Position numbers and translations under genes: made by a program
The notes under the pieces: model-generated
What the model was told of the DNA's origin: nothing
What the model saw: the letters and a program-made list of their open reading frames with translations, nothing else
The model's database searches: none
Shown here: one piece after another, positions 24,596-34,683 of the stretch
Layout of the letters: each line of letters begins with the position of its first letter
Numbering within the stretch: position 1 is the first letter of the stretch
From: an uncultured Burkholderiales bacterium
GTDB taxonomy: Bacteria; Pseudomonadota; Gammaproteobacteria; Burkholderiales; Burkholderiaceae_C
Direction of reading: 5' to 3'
Assembly: GCA_903861115.1 (NCBI GenBank)
Contig: CAIOTD010000070.1
Span: forward strand, 1-50,288
Length of the DNA stretch: 50,288 nucleotides

Positions 24596-26293
24596 TTACA
24601 TAGAGGCGTAAACCGGGCCGCCTCCACCCTCTGGGGTGACCCAGACGATATTTTGCGTGGGGTCCTTGATGTCACACGTTTTGCAATGCACGCAGTTTTG
24701 AGCATTGATTTGAAAACGGGTGGGTTCCGATGCTTGCTCAATGTATTCGTAAACACCTGCGGGGCAATACCTGGCCTCCGGTCCAGCAAATCGAGCATAG
24801 TTGACACTCAAAGGCACACTGGCATCTTTGAGTGTTAAATGCGCGGGTTGATTTTCTTCGTGGTTGGTGTTGCTGATAAAGACACTGCTCAAGCGATCAA
24901 AGCTCAAACGACCATCCGGTTTGGGATATTCAATGCGAGGGCAATCTTTTGCATCTTTTAAAGACAAATGATCAGGTACTTTTTTATGCACCGTCCAAGG
25001 CATGCGGCCACCCAACAACTTTTGTTCGATCCCTGTCATGATGGAGCCGATGACAAACCCTTTTTTGAACCACTGTTTAAAGTTGCGGGCTTTTTTGAGC
25101 TCTTGGTACAACCAGCTTTGCTCAAACAGTTTGGGGTATTGTGTGAGTTCGTCCAGAGATCTTCCCATGGATACGGCCTCAAAGGCCGCCTGAGCCGCTA
25201 GCATGCCGGATTTGATGGCGGCGTGTGAGCCCTTGATGCGGCTTGCGTTGAGATAGCCAGCGTCGCAGCCAATGAGTGCGCCGCCAGGGAAGATGGTTTT
25301 TGGCAGACTCAAGAGGCCTCCAGCTGTGATGGCTCTTGCGCCATAGGCAATTCGTTTTCCTGCTTTGATGCCTTGGGTCTCATCGCCTTCAAAATACCAT
25401 TTGATATTGGGGTGCGTTTTAAAGCGCTGAAATTCTTCAAAGGGACTCAGCCAAGGGTTTTGATAGTCAAGGCCGACGATGAAACCCACGGCCACCTTGT
25501 TGTCGGGCAAATGGTACAAAAAGGAGCCGCCATAGGTGTCGTTTTCAAGTGGCCAGCCCGCGCTGTGAAGCGCAAGCCCAGCTTGGTGGCGGGCCGGGTC
25601 AATTTCCCAAAGCTCTTTGATGCCGATGCCGTAACTTTGAGGGTCACAGTGCTGGTCAAGTTTGAAGTGAGCAATCAGTTGTTTGCCTAAATGTCCGCGT
25701 GAACCTTCAGCAAACAAAGTGTATTTGGCATTGATTTCCATGCCGAGTTGGAATTGGGGTCCTGCGGAGCCATCTTTCAGCAGCCCCATGTTGCCTGTGG
25801 CAACGCCTCGAATTGCACCGCTCTCGTTAAAGAGCAAGTGCGCACCGCTAAAGCCGGGAAAGATCTCCACGCCCAAGTGCTCAGCTTGCTCGGACAGCCA
25901 ACGCGTGACCTCGCCAAGGCTCACGATGAAGTTGCCATGGTTTTGAAAACACTTGGGTAGCATCCAATTGGGCGTTCTAAACCCACTGTTTCGGGATAAG
26001 AACAAGAAGGCATCATCGGTCACTTCTTGGTGCAGGGGCGCGCCCAATTCTTTCCAATTGGGAAAGAGTTCGCTTAGAGCGACAGGGTCCATGATGGCGC
26101 CAGACAAAATGTGTGCCCCGGGTTCAGCGCCTTTTTCCAACACGGCAACTGAAAGCTCCTGTCCATTTTTTTGGGCAAGTTGCTTTAAATGGATGGCACT
26201 TGCCAAGCCGGAAGGGCCCGCTCCAACGATCAAAATATCGTATTCCATGGACTCTCTGGGCCCAAATTGAGCAAGAATATCTGAATCAGTCAT
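24596..26293 (-). CDS. Electron transfer flavoprotein-ubiquinone oxidoreductase
   Basis: Membrane-associated flavoprotein that passes electrons from ETF (fatty acid and amino acid oxidation) to ubiquinone. The 565 residues show an N-terminal FAD site VGAGPSGLASAIHL, the Glu- and Gly-rich GAHILSGAIMDP, and the C-terminal 4Fe-4S domain with RYCPAGVYEY followed by NCVHCKTCDI, ending PEGGGGPVYASM. The ATG at 26293 is preferred; a start at 26326 would add a basic leader. ETF subunits themselves are not in the window. gcvH follows; the SDR gene is divergent. Confidence 0.94.
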   Translation of the reverse strand: MTDSDILAQFGPRESMEYDILIVGAGPSGLASAIHLKQLAQKNGQELSVAVLEKGAEPGAHILSGAIMDPVALSELFPNWKELGAPLHQEVTDDAFLFLSRNSGFRTPNWMLPKCFQNHGNFIVSLGEVTRWLSEQAEHLGVEIFPGFSGAHLLFNESGAIRGVATGNMGLLKDGSAGPQFQLGMEINAKYTLFAEGSRGHLGKQLIAHFKLDQHCDPQSYGIGIKELWEIDPARHQAGLALHSAGWPLENDTYGGSFLYHLPDNKVAVGFIVGLDYQNPWLSPFEEFQRFKTHPNIKWYFEGDETQGIKAGKRIAYGARAITAGGLLSLPKTIFPGGALIGCDAGYLNASRIKGSHAAIKSGMLAAQAAFEAVSMGRSLDELTQYPKLFEQSWLYQELKKARNFKQWFKKGFVIGSIMTGIEQKLLGGRMPWTVHKKVPDHLSLKDAKDCPRIEYPKPDGRLSFDRLSSVFISNTNHEENQPAHLTLKDASVPLSVNYARFAGPEARYCPAGVYEYIEQASEPTRFQINAQNCVHCKTCDIKDPTQNIVWVTPEGGGGPVYASM

Positions 26294-26428
26294 AGGTTTT
26301 ATTCTTAATTTTTTTAAAAAGTACAAATCAAGGGTACAAATATACTTGTTGCGGTGTTTGAATCACCCAAGAAGACCATAATAATTGCATTTTATCCGCC
26401 AACTTAATCTTTCTGGGAGCGCTCGATC

Positions 26429-27211
26429 ATGGCTTACACAATTGATTTATCTGGCCGAGTTGCACTCATCACGGGTGCCTCTGGTGGTTTGGGTGCTCAA
26501 TTTGCCAGCACTTTGGCACATGCCGGGGCAACGGTGGTCTTGGCATCCCGGCGATTGGATCGTTTAAAGGACCTCAGAGCGAAGTTGGAGTCCGAGGGCT
26601 TTGAGGCCCACGTGGTGCAATTGGATGTGACGTCCATCTCAAGCATCTCTAAAGCGATTGAACACACAGAGGCTGAGGTGGGTCCCATCGATATTTTGAT
26701 CAACAATTCGGGGGTCAGCACCACACAAAAAATTCAAGATGCCAAAGAGGTTGATTTTGATTTTGTGTTTGGCACCAATGTCAAGGGGGCTTTTTTCGTG
26801 GCCCAAGAGGTGGGCAAAAGAATGCTGGGGCGAGCCATGGGGGTTGAAAAAGAGAGTTTCCCCGGGGCTCGAATCATCAACATCGCCTCAGTCGCTGGGC
26901 TCAGGGTGTTGCCCCAAATTGGCATTTACGCCATGAGCAAAGCTGCTGTGATTCAAATGACCAAAGCCATGGCCCTTGAGTGGGGGCGCTTTGGCATCAA
27001 TGTCAATGCCATTTGCCCGGGCTACATCGACACAGAAATTAACCATCACCATTGGTCGACAGACAAGGGACAAAAGCTCATTCAAATGTTGCCCCGAAAG
27101 AGAGTCGGAACCCCAGCCGATTTGGATGCTTTGATTGTTCTATTGAGTTCTGAACAGAGCCATTTTGTGAATGGTGCAGTGATCACGGCTGATGATGGTT
27201 TTGCACTATGA
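26429..27211 (+). CDS. Short-chain dehydrogenase/reductase (SDR)
   Basis: NAD(P)-dependent alcohol/ketone oxidoreductase of the classical SDR family, 260 residues. Cofactor motif TGASGGLG, LDVTS, the NNSG variant of NNAG, catalytic Ser in NIASVAG and Tyr-x3-Lys in YAMSK, then NAICPGYIDTEI. ASRRLDRL after the second strand suggests NADP preference. Its stop overlaps the thioesterase start by 4 bp. With the thioesterase and the CoA transferase downstream it suggests acyl-CoA or 3-hydroxyacid metabolism. Substrate unknown. Confidence 0.88.
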   Translation: MAYTIDLSGRVALITGASGGLGAQFASTLAHAGATVVLASRRLDRLKDLRAKLESEGFEAHVVQLDVTSISSISKAIEHTEAEVGPIDILINNSGVSTTQKIQDAKEVDFDFVFGTNVKGAFFVAQEVGKRMLGRAMGVEKESFPGARIINIASVAGLRVLPQIGIYAMSKAAVIQMTKAMALEWGRFGINVNAICPGYIDTEINHHHWSTDKGQKLIQMLPRKRVGTPADLDALIVLLSSEQSHFVNGAVITADDGFAL

Positions 27212-27630
27212 GACTGCCCATTCCTGAGGAAAAAAAGTTCCTCTTTGAAATGAGACTTTCCATGCGGTGGGGCGATATGGATGCTTTGGGACACATCAAC
27301 AATGTGTCTTACTTTCGATTCATGGAGTCCATCCGAATGGATTGGCTCCACAGCTTGGGGCTGGATGAAAAGGGTTCAGGGGCGAGTCCCGTGATCTTGA
27401 ACACTTTTTGTAACTTTCATCAGCAGTTGGTCTACCCCGGCGAATTGTGCTTGAGGCTTTTTGCGGGTCAAGCGGCTAGAACCACCTTTGAGTCATGGAC
27501 GACCATTGAAAGAGTGGATCAGCCTGGAAAGATCTATGCAAGCGGGGGTGCGACAGTGGTTTGGGTGGATTGGGCAACGAATAGGGCGGCAGATCTACCC
27601 CTTTGGGTGCGTGAAATTGTCAGTCAATAG
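27208..27630 (+). CDS. Hotdog-fold acyl-CoA thioesterase (4HBT/YbgC type)
   Basis: Hydrolyses acyl-CoA thioesters; the substrate is not known. The 140 residues contain the 4HBT signature MRWGDMDALGHINNVSYFRF with the catalytic Asp, followed by the pattern FHQQLVYPGEL. The ATG overlaps the SDR stop as ATGA, so the two are translationally coupled. It ends 95 bp before the CoA transferase pair on the same strand. Confidence 0.85.
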   Translation: MRLPIPEEKKFLFEMRLSMRWGDMDALGHINNVSYFRFMESIRMDWLHSLGLDEKGSGASPVILNTFCNFHQQLVYPGELCLRLFAGQAARTTFESWTTIERVDQPGKIYASGGATVVWVDWATNRAADLPLWVREIVSQ

Positions 27631-27725
27631 ACATTCATCAAGGTTTTCTGGGTTTTTTCAGACGGTCGTTGATTTAGAATCAAACCCATTGAAAAAGTTT
27701 ACATCGATGATTTTAGGAGTGTGTT

Positions 27726-28433
27726 TTGAATAAAGTATTTGACTCCGCTTTTGCGGCTTTAAAGGACATCGTTGCCGATGGTCAATTGATGGCTGTGGGT
27801 GGTTTTGGACTCTGTGGGATTCCAGAGGCATTGATTGAAGCACTCAAAGACATTGGTGTAAAAGACCTCACCGTTGTCTCAAACAATGCGGGTGTTGATG
27901 GATTTGGTTTAGGCAAGTTGCTTGAGACCCATCAAATTAAGAAGATGATTGCCTCTTATGTGGGCGAGAACAAGGAGTTTGAGCGTCAATTTCTGGCCGG
28001 TGAATTGGAGCTGGAGTTTACCCCTCAAGGCACTTTGGCTGAAAAGCTAAGAGCTGGCGGTGCAGGCATCCCTGCATTTTTCACCAAAACAGGTGTCGGT
28101 ACCATGGTTGCAGAAGGCAAAGAGACGCGAGACTTTGATGGAGAGACCTATCTGATGGAGCGCTCTTTGGTGCCGGATGTGGCCTTGGTCAAAGCTCACC
28201 GCGCTGACCCTTCTGGCAATTTGCAGTTCAGATTGACAGCGAGAAACTTTAACCCTGCGGCTGCAATGGCTGGGAAAATTTGCGTTGTTGAGGTTGAAGA
28301 AATGGTCGCTCTAGGGGACATGGTGCCCGATCAGGTTCATTTGCCTGGCATTTATGTGCACAGAATTGTGGTCAACCCACATCCTGAGAAGCGCATTGAG
28401 AAGCGAACAATTACAGAAAAGTCGGGAGTTTAA
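27726..28433 (+). CDS. scoA: 3-oxoacid CoA-transferase, subunit A
   Basis: Alpha subunit of a family I CoA transferase that moves CoA from succinyl-CoA to acetoacetate or a related 3-oxoacid. The 235 residues have the conserved [52 protein letters not shown] and the tail [13 protein letters not shown]. The start is TTG 27726, set by a strong AGGAG seven bases upstream. Subunit B follows after 2 bp. It may work with thiolase 5128-6309 in ketone body use. Confidence 0.92.
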   Translation: MNKVFDSAFAALKDIVADGQLMAVGGFGLCGIPEALIEALKDIGVKDLTVVSNNAGVDGFGLGKLLETHQIKKMIASYVGENKEFERQFLAGELELEFTPQGTLAEKLRAGGAGIPAFFTKTGVGTMVAEGKETRDFDGETYLMERSLVPDVALVKAHRADPSGNLQFRLTARNFNPAAAMAGKICVVEVEEMVALGDMVPDQVHLPGIYVHRIVVNPHPEKRIEKRTITEKSGV

Positions 28434-28435
28434 TC

Positions 28436-29077
28436 ATGCCTTGGAATCAAGATCAAATGGCCGCTCGTGCCGCAAAAGAATTGGAAGATGGCTTTTATGT
28501 GAATTTGGGTATTGGGATACCCACTTTGGTTGCCAATCATGTGCCAGCCGATATTGAGGTTTGGCTTCAGTCTGAAAACGGCATGTTAGGCATTGGGCCG
28601 TTTCCTGTGGATGAGGAAGTGGATGCGGACTTGATCAATGCGGGCAAACAGACCGTGACCACCATCAAGGGCTCTTCCATTTTTGGCAGTCATGACAGTT
28701 TTGCCATGATCCGAGGGGGCAAGATCAATTTGTCCATTCTGGGCGCCATGCAAGTGAGTGCTCACGGTGATTTGGCCAACTGGATGATCCCTGGAAAGAT
28801 GGTCAAGGGCATGGGGGGCGCCATGGATTTGGTGGCGGGTGTGAAGCGAGTCATTGTGCTCATGGAGCATGTGGCCAAGAAAAAAGATGGCACAGAGGAT
28901 TTGAAGATTCTCAAAGCTTGCACCCTTCCCTTGACGGGTGTGGGTGTGGTGGACCGCATCATCACCGATCTTGGGGTCTTTGATGTGACCCCTCAAGGTC
29001 TCAAAGTGGCGGAACTCGCGCCAGACGTGACGTTTGAGTTTGTCCAAAGCAAAACAGGTGTTGAGCTCATAAAGTAG
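28436..29077 (+). CDS. scoB: 3-oxoacid CoA-transferase, subunit B
   Basis: Beta subunit carrying the active-site glutamate that forms the CoA thioester intermediate, in [10 protein letters not shown] (about residue 47). The 213 residues also show [31 protein letters not shown], and the glycine-rich [11 protein letters not shown]. It begins 2 bp after scoA. Intact and of normal length. The exact keto acid (acetoacetate versus 3-oxoadipate) is uncertain, but the pattern favours succinyl-CoA:acetoacetate. Confidence 0.92.
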   Translation: MPWNQDQMAARAAKELEDGFYVNLGIGIPTLVANHVPADIEVWLQSENGMLGIGPFPVDEEVDADLINAGKQTVTTIKGSSIFGSHDSFAMIRGGKINLSILGAMQVSAHGDLANWMIPGKMVKGMGGAMDLVAGVKRVIVLMEHVAKKKDGTEDLKILKACTLPLTGVGVVDRIITDLGVFDVTPQGLKVAELAPDVTFEFVQSKTGVELIK

Positions 29078-29259
29078 GTACGCTCATTTATATTCAAACA
29101 CAGGGAGGCATTGCGCTTCATGTGTCACGAACTTGTCACCCTTATAGCGGCATAATCTATGCTTTGTACAAACTTAGCGTTATGCCACGTTCACCCATGT
29201 CACTCTTTAAGCGCACATCCAAGCCTGTGGTGCTCATGCAACTCATCCAAGGCGTGAAC

Positions 29260-30612
29260 ATGGGTTTTAAAGTGTTGGTGAGTGTTTGCGCGCTTGCAGG
29301 GTTGGGCGCCACTTTGGCTGACAATGCCAAGCAGCCAAGCCAAGGGTCTGAGCCTGCCTATGAGGAGTTCATGCTGAGAGGTCAAAGCACCTACATCAAT
29401 CAGCACAAACCGGCTTTTTCCTCGGCTTTGCCAGACGGGCCCAACAGTTTATCAAAAAGCACAGAGAGCAGTTACACCTGGACCAATACTTTGTTTTTTG
29501 GCTGGCGTCCACAAGCCGATCTGGAGCTGTATTTTGTGCCCGAGATGAACACAGGCATTGCATTCTCAGCTTTGCAAGGCATGGGAGGCTTTACGAACGG
29601 AGAGGTGACAAGGTCCTCGGGTTCCAAGCCCAGTTTTTACCGACAAAAACTGTTCTTAAGAAAAACTTGGAATGAGGGGGATTTGACTGAGGTGGTGGAG
29701 GCCGACACGGATCAATTAAAGGGGCTTGTGTCGCGCAACCGCTGGGTCATGACGGCTGGAAACTTCTCTAACTTGGATGTTTTTGACGACAACGCATTCG
29801 CCAAAGATCCCAGAACTCAATTCATGAATTGGGGGAACATGAGCTATGCGGCTTACGATTACGCGGCAGATGCCAGGGGATACGGCTGGGGACTTGCCCT
29901 TGAGTGGTACAAAGAGAATTGGGCCTTGCGCTTGTCAAGAATGACGGGCCCTAAGTTGCCCAATGCCTTGCCGGTTGATTTTCAAATTGGCAAGCATTTT
30001 GGAGACCAATTCGAAGTCGAGAGAACGCATTATTTGATGAATCAAATGGGTAAAGCTCGCGTCATTGTTTGGCACGATCGAGCAAATCTGGCCAATTTCA
30101 ACGATGCTTTGGCTTACGGTTTGGCCAACCCCAGTCAGACAAACCACCAGTGGATTGTTGATGTGCGAAATGGGGAGAAGGACAAGTACGGTCTGGGGCT
30201 TAACTTGGAGCAGTCGATCTCCAGCAATCTAGGGCTCTTTGCAAGAGCCATGCGAACAGATGGGAAAACCGAGACCTATGCTTTTACTGAGGTCGATGAT
30301 TCCTTGTCTTTGGGGGCCGTGATGAACGGTTCTTCATGGGGAAGAGGCTTGGATGCGGTCGGCGTGTCATACATGCAAAACAGACTGTCCAAGGACAGAC
30401 AAAGTTACCTGCGTGCGGGCGGCATCTCGTTTTTTATAGGGGATGGTTACTTGGTTTACAAGCCCGAGACGATCTTGGAAGCTTATTACAGTATTGGACT
30501 TAGTCAAAAAACCGCCTTGACCTTTGATGTCCAATCCATTCAAAACCCCGCATACAACGCACTGCGCGGTCCTGTCTTGGTCACGGGCTTTCGGTTGCAC
30601 ACCGAGTTCTAG
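29260..30612 (+). CDS. Outer-membrane carbohydrate-selective porin, OprB-like
   Basis: Predicted 450-residue beta-barrel. From the ATG at 29260 (AAGG seven bases upstream) there is a clean Sec signal, MGFKVLVSVCALAGLGATLA, cut before DNAK. The mature part has aromatic/Gly-rich amphipathic strands, QSTYINQHKPAFSS, FFGWRPQADLELYF, DPRTQFMNW, YDYAADARGYGWG and FIGDG, and ends in a Phe (FRLHTEF), the usual Omp C-terminal signal. The closest family from memory is the OprB carbohydrate porins. Earlier in-frame starts (29122 to 29236) would precede the signal peptide. The transported solute is unknown. Confidence 0.75.
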   Translation: MGFKVLVSVCALAGLGATLADNAKQPSQGSEPAYEEFMLRGQSTYINQHKPAFSSALPDGPNSLSKSTESSYTWTNTLFFGWRPQADLELYFVPEMNTGIAFSALQGMGGFTNGEVTRSSGSKPSFYRQKLFLRKTWNEGDLTEVVEADTDQLKGLVSRNRWVMTAGNFSNLDVFDDNAFAKDPRTQFMNWGNMSYAAYDYAADARGYGWGLALEWYKENWALRLSRMTGPKLPNALPVDFQIGKHFGDQFEVERTHYLMNQMGKARVIVWHDRANLANFNDALAYGLANPSQTNHQWIVDVRNGEKDKYGLGLNLEQSISSNLGLFARAMRTDGKTETYAFTEVDDSLSLGAVMNGSSWGRGLDAVGVSYMQNRLSKDRQSYLRAGGISFFIGDGYLVYKPETILEAYYSIGLSQKTALTFDVQSIQNPAYNALRGPVLVTGFRLHTEF

Positions 30613-30962
30613 TTGAGCTCATTTGAGCTCATTGATTTGATCATTAATTTGCCCACTTTTTCAAAATAACGCAAACTCAGCTTGGTTGGCGTGAGATATT
30701 TGGTGCGACGATTGCTTCCTTGGTGGGTGTTTTGAATAAGCCCTGATTCGCGCAGGTCATCCAATTTGCGATGGATGGTAGCTGCTGATGCAATGGTGTC
30801 GAGCTGCATGACTTGTGTCACCGTCAATGCGTTTCCCGATTGATGATGCCAGGTTATCGTTTCTAAAATCTTTTTAGACTGCAGGTCAATTTGTGGCATG
30901 AGCTCTTGAGCCAGTCTTTCCGTCAAGTTCAAAAAATGAAGGTAGGGGTTTCTTGATTTCAT
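30609..30962 (-). CDS. Small winged-helix (MarR-like) transcriptional regulator
   Basis: A 117-residue single-domain DNA-binding protein. The central segment LTVTQVMQLDTIASAATIHRKLDDLRESGLIQNT reads as helix-turn-helix followed by a wing with NRRTKYLTP. No ligand domain is visible. It is convergent with the porin gene (stops overlap by 4 bp). A perfect palindrome AATTCAT/ATGAATT lies 27-45 bp upstream of its ATG, a plausible autoregulatory operator. The target genes are not known. Confidence 0.7.
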   Translation of the reverse strand: MKSRNPYLHFLNLTERLAQELMPQIDLQSKKILETITWHHQSGNALTVTQVMQLDTIASAATIHRKLDDLRESGLIQNTHQGSNRRTKYLTPTKLSLRYFEKVGKLMIKSMSSNELN

Positions 30963-30988
30963 GGGCTCACCTTTGAGTAGCTAAATAG

Positions 30989-31007
30989 AATTCATTGTAT
31001 ATGAATT
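30989..31007. promoter_or_regulatory. Palindrome upstream of the winged-helix gene (putative operator)
   Basis: AATTCAT, five bases, ATGAATT: a perfect 7-bp dyad, 27-45 bp before the regulator's start codon. Placement suits self-repression by a dimeric winged-helix protein. Inference only. Confidence 0.45.
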
Positions 31008-31204
31008 AATGCATAATTTTTCTTATATTAAGCTATAAAGCATTCATTTTCAGCTTTTTTTCAAATTCTTAGGCGCATTTTCTTGTCTCTTCATTTGAAC
31101 GCAATCAATGCCGAGACCTCAATGCGCTTGGTCAGCAACTTTTAAAGTTCGAGCCTTTCTTCTTGGAATCGGTGGTGAACGCGGGAAGGGATACAAACCC
31201 AAAA

Positions 31205-31210
31205 TATAAT
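31205..31210 (+). promoter_or_regulatory. Candidate -10 box for alaS
   Basis: A consensus TATAAT in the alaS leader, implying a message leader of roughly 90 nt. No matching -35 hexamer at 16-18 bp, so support is limited. Confidence 0.3.
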
Positions 31211-31304
31211 CAGCGCACCTCTGTGCAAAGAGGGTTCACCCGCGCGCACTTAACGTATTGTCAGCCATGCTGTTTTTTCATTCTTTTTCAATGGGTTCCC
31301 CTTC

Positions 31305-33929
31305 ATGAGTACTGCTCAACTCTCGGTTGCTGAAATTCGCAAGACGTTTTTAGATTATTTTGCGGCGCGTGGTCATACGGTTGTGGAGTCCAGTGCGCTT
31401 GTGCCTGCCAATGATCCTACTTTGATGTTTACCAACTCCGGCATGGTTCAATTCAAGGATGTTTTTTTGGGGGCAGATCGGCGCTCCTACGTGCGAGCCA
31501 CCTCTGTGCAGGCTTGTCTAAGAGCGGGTGGCAAGCACAACGACTTAGAGAATGTGGGCTACACAGCTAGGCACCATACGTTCTTTGAAATGCTGGGTAA
31601 TTGGAGTTTTGGGGATTACTTTAAATCTGAAAGCTTGAAATGGGCCTGGGATCTTTTGACCAATGTTTACGCTTTGCCCAAAGAGCGTCTTTGGGCGACG
31701 GTGTATTTTGAAGATGATGAGGCTTATGACATTTGGACCAAGGAAATTGGTTTGCCGCCAGAGCGTGTCATTCGAATTGGTGACAACAAGGGAGCCCGAT
31801 ATCAGTCTGATAACTTTTGGATGATGGCCGATACCGGCCCGTGTGGCCCTTGTTCTGAAATTTTCTATGACCACGGTCCTGATGTGGCGGGTGGCCCACC
31901 AGGCAGTCCAGATGAAGATGGAGACCGCTACATTGAGATTTGGAACAATGTGTTTATGCAGTTTGACATGCAAGCCGATGGGAGTGTCAAAAAATTGCCC
32001 GCACCGTGTGTAGATACGGGCATGGGTTTAGAGCGCTTGGCGGCTATTTTGCAACATGTGCACAGCAATTACGAGATTGATTTGTTTGTCGAGTTGATCA
32101 AGGCGGCTTCTCGTGAGACGGGGTGTGATGATTTGAAAAACAACTCACTCAAAGTGATCGCCGATCACATTCGCGCCACCTCCTTCTTGGTCAGTGATGG
32201 GGTTGTTCCAAGCAACGAGGGGCGAGGCTATGTGCAACGACGCATCATTCGAAGAGCTATTCGGCATGGCTATAAGCTGGGTAAAAAATCCCCTTTCTTT
32301 CACAAGTTGGTGCCCGACTTGGTTCGCGTCATGGGGGATGCTTACCCGAGTTTGAGAAAAAATGAAGACAAGATCATTCAAACACTCAAGCACGAAGAAG
32401 AACGCTTCTTTGAGACACTTGACATTGGGATGGATATTTTGGAAACAGCCTTGGCCGATGGTGTCAAAGTGTTACCCGGTGAAGTGGCTTTTAAGCTGCA
32501 TGATACCTATGGCTTTCCTTTGGATTTGAGTGCGGATGTTTGCCGAGAAAAAGGCATTGAGATTGATGAAAAAGGGTTTCATGAATCCATGGATCGTCAA
32601 AAATCTCAGGCCAGATCTGCGGGCAAATTCAAAATGGACAAGTCCTTGGACTACCAAGGCGTCTCCAATGCATTTGTGGGTTACAGCGAGCTTAAAGCAA
32701 GCGCACACATACTGGCGCTGTACGTGAATGGACAAGCAGTTGAGCACATCAATGAAAATCAAGAGGCGACCGTTGTCCTGGATGTGACACCGTTTTATGC
32801 TGAAAGTGGTGGTCAAGTCGGGGACCAAGGAACGCTTGTCAATGCGCAGGGCCAATTTCAAGTCTCTGACACACAAAAGATCAAGTCCGATGTGTTTGCG
32901 CATCTGGGGGTGTTGAGTCAAGGCCGACTTCAAGTGGGTGATCGCCTTGAAGCTTGTGTTGATGTTCATGCAAGGGCCGCCACAGCAAGACACCATTCGG
33001 CCACCCATTTGATGCACTTGGCACTTCGACATGTTTTGGGTGAACATGTCCAGCAAAAGGGCTCGATGGTGTCTGCGGAAAGAACCCGTTTTGACTTTGC
33101 TCACAATGCGCCTGTGACCGATCTGGAACTCAAAGCCATTGAATCCCATGTCAATGATGCCATATTGACCAATACCGATACCCAATCGAAAGAAATGGAT
33201 CTGGAGTCTGCCAAGAAAACGGGTGCGATGATGCTTTTTGGTGAGAAATATTCTGATACTGTTCGAGTTTTGAGCATAGGGGAAAGCCGTGAACTTTGCG
33301 GTGGAACGCATGTCAGTGCAACAGGTGATATTGGACTCTTCAAAGTTCTGTCTGAAACTGGCGTCGCTGCCGGCGTGAGAAGAATTGAGGCTGTTTGCGG
33401 GGACATGGCGCTTGCTTATGTTTCAAGTTTGCAAAGCGGATTGAAAGAGGTGGCTGGTTTATTGAAGTCTTCGCCTGAAGACTTGACACTGAAGGTCAAG
33501 CAAACCCTTGAGCACCAAAAGGCGCTAGAGAAAGAAATTGCGCACCTTAAGAGTCAATTGGTCGCCTCGCAAAGCGATGAACTTTTGGCCAGCGCCATTG
33601 AACACAATGGCATCAAGATTCTCGTGAAAGAACTCCAAGGGCTTGACACCAAAGCCTTGAAAGACACGGTTGACTTATTGAAAGATAAGCTCAAAACGTG
33701 CATTGTGTTGCTCGCAAGCGTTCAAGATGGCAAGATTCAATTGGTTTGTGGCGTGAGCAAGGATTTGATCTCAAAGGCCAAAGCTGGAGAGATTGTTAAC
33801 TTTGTGGCTCAACAAGTTGGCGGCAAAGGTGGTGGCAAGCCCGACATGGCCATGGCAGGCGGCACACAGCACCAAGACCTTCACAAGGCCTTGGTGTCTG
33901 TATTGCCTTGGCTAAAGTCAGGCCTTTGA
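31305..33929 (+). CDS. alaS: Alanyl-tRNA synthetase
   Basis: Charges tRNA-Ala. The 874 residues match the full-length bacterial enzyme. The class II catalytic core has [51 protein letters not shown] and DTGMGLERL. The editing domain has the zinc-binding HHSATHLMH and [13 protein letters not shown]. The C-terminal region has [14 protein letters not shown]. The gene is intact and stands alone; convergent with trmB. Confidence 0.97.
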   Translation: MSTAQLSVAEIRKTFLDYFAARGHTVVESSALVPANDPTLMFTNSGMVQFKDVFLGADRRSYVRATSVQACLRAGGKHNDLENVGYTARHHTFFEMLGNWSFGDYFKSESLKWAWDLLTNVYALPKERLWATVYFEDDEAYDIWTKEIGLPPERVIRIGDNKGARYQSDNFWMMADTGPCGPCSEIFYDHGPDVAGGPPGSPDEDGDRYIEIWNNVFMQFDMQADGSVKKLPAPCVDTGMGLERLAAILQHVHSNYEIDLFVELIKAASRETGCDDLKNNSLKVIADHIRATSFLVSDGVVPSNEGRGYVQRRIIRRAIRHGYKLGKKSPFFHKLVPDLVRVMGDAYPSLRKNEDKIIQTLKHEEERFFETLDIGMDILETALADGVKVLPGEVAFKLHDTYGFPLDLSADVCREKGIEIDEKGFHESMDRQKSQARSAGKFKMDKSLDYQGVSNAFVGYSELKASAHILALYVNGQAVEHINENQEATVVLDVTPFYAESGGQVGDQGTLVNAQGQFQVSDTQKIKSDVFAHLGVLSQGRLQVGDRLEACVDVHARAATARHHSATHLMHLALRHVLGEHVQQKGSMVSAERTRFDFAHNAPVTDLELKAIESHVNDAILTNTDTQSKEMDLESAKKTGAMMLFGEKYSDTVRVLSIGESRELCGGTHVSATGDIGLFKVLSETGVAAGVRRIEAVCGDMALAYVSSLQSGLKEVAGLLKSSPEDLTLKVKQTLEHQKALEKEIAHLKSQLVASQSDELLASAIEHNGIKILVKELQGLDTKALKDTVDLLKDKLKTCIVLLASVQDGKIQLVCGVSKDLISKAKAGEIVNFVAQQVGGKGGGKPDMAMAGGTQHQDLHKALVSVLPWLKSGL

Positions 33930-33954
33930 GCCTTGTGCGCTAGGGAGGTGTGGT

Positions 33955-34683
33955 TCAGTTCTCTTTTGAGCGAAACACCAAGTCCCAAACGCCGTGTCCG
34001 AGTTTGACCCCTCGGGTTTCAAATTTTGTGATGGGCCGGTAACTGGGGCGAGTTGAATAGCCCTGCGCCAATTGACCTTGATTGATCAGACCTGGCATGG
34101 CCTTCAAGACATCTAGCATGTGTTGTGCGTAATTCTCCCAATCCGTCGCGCAGTGGATATAGCCGCCGGGCTTTAATCGGCTCAGCAAGAGCATCAAGAA
34201 GGGCGTTTGAATCAGTCGCCTTTTGTGGTGTCTTGACTTGTGCCATGGGTCGGGAAAGAAAATGTGCACGCCATCCAAGCTGTGTTCGGGAATCATTTTT
34301 TCTAGGACCTCGACCGCATCATGCGAAATGATGCGCAAATTTTGCAGGTCCAATTCTTCCACCTTCATGAGCAAGGCGCCAACGCCAGGTTGATGAACCT
34401 CACAGCCCAAGAAATGATGCTCTGGCATGGCATGAGCAATTTTTGCAGTTGCATCTCCCATGCCAAAACCAATTTCAAAAATGAAGGGTTTGGGTGTTTG
34501 ACTCTCGCCGAACCATTCTTGCGGAGATAAAACGCGAGGGCTGAATGGAACGATGAATTTTGGGCCAAGGGTTTCGATGGCTTTGAGTTGACCTGTGGTT
34601 GTTCGACCGGCTCGCATCACAAAGGATTTGATCCTTTTAGGATGCTCGACGTCATGGAGCTTGTTCATGGAGGACGTGTTCAT
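33955..34683 (-). CDS. trmB: tRNA (guanine-N7-)-methyltransferase TrmB
   Basis: SAM-dependent enzyme forming m7G46 in tRNA. The 242 residues contain the N-terminal [12 protein letters not shown] motif [15 protein letters not shown], the [13 protein letters not shown] acidic site, and [16 protein letters not shown], diagnostic for TrmB. Its ATG overlaps the gluQ stop by 4 bp, so it is co-translated with gluQ as the last gene of the minus-strand group. Confidence 0.95.
   Translation of the reverse strand: MNTSSMNKLHDVEHPKRIKSFVMRAGRTTTGQLKAIETLGPKFIVPFSPRVLSPQEWFGESQTPKPFIFEIGFGMGDATAKIAHAMPEHHFLGCEVHQPGVGALLMKVEELDLQNLRIISHDAVEVLEKMIPEHSLDGVHIFFPDPWHKSRHHKRRLIQTPFLMLLLSRLKPGGYIHCATDWENYAQHMLDVLKAMPGLINQGQLAQGYSTRPSYRPITKFETRGVKLGHGVWDLVFRSKEN

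Larger units (their letters stand above)
30963..31304. other. Intergenic region upstream of alaS
   Basis: About 340 nt, A/T-rich in its left half, between the divergent winged-helix regulator and alaS. It contains the 7-bp palindrome at 30989-31007 and a TATAAT at 31205-31210 about 95 bp before alaS. No gene or structured RNA was recognised. alaS itself has no obvious Shine-Dalgarno sequence. Confidence 0.4.

Noticed and set aside
32472-33311. Minus-strand frame of about 280 codons
   Set aside because: Fully inside alaS on the other strand, with no recognisable motifs.
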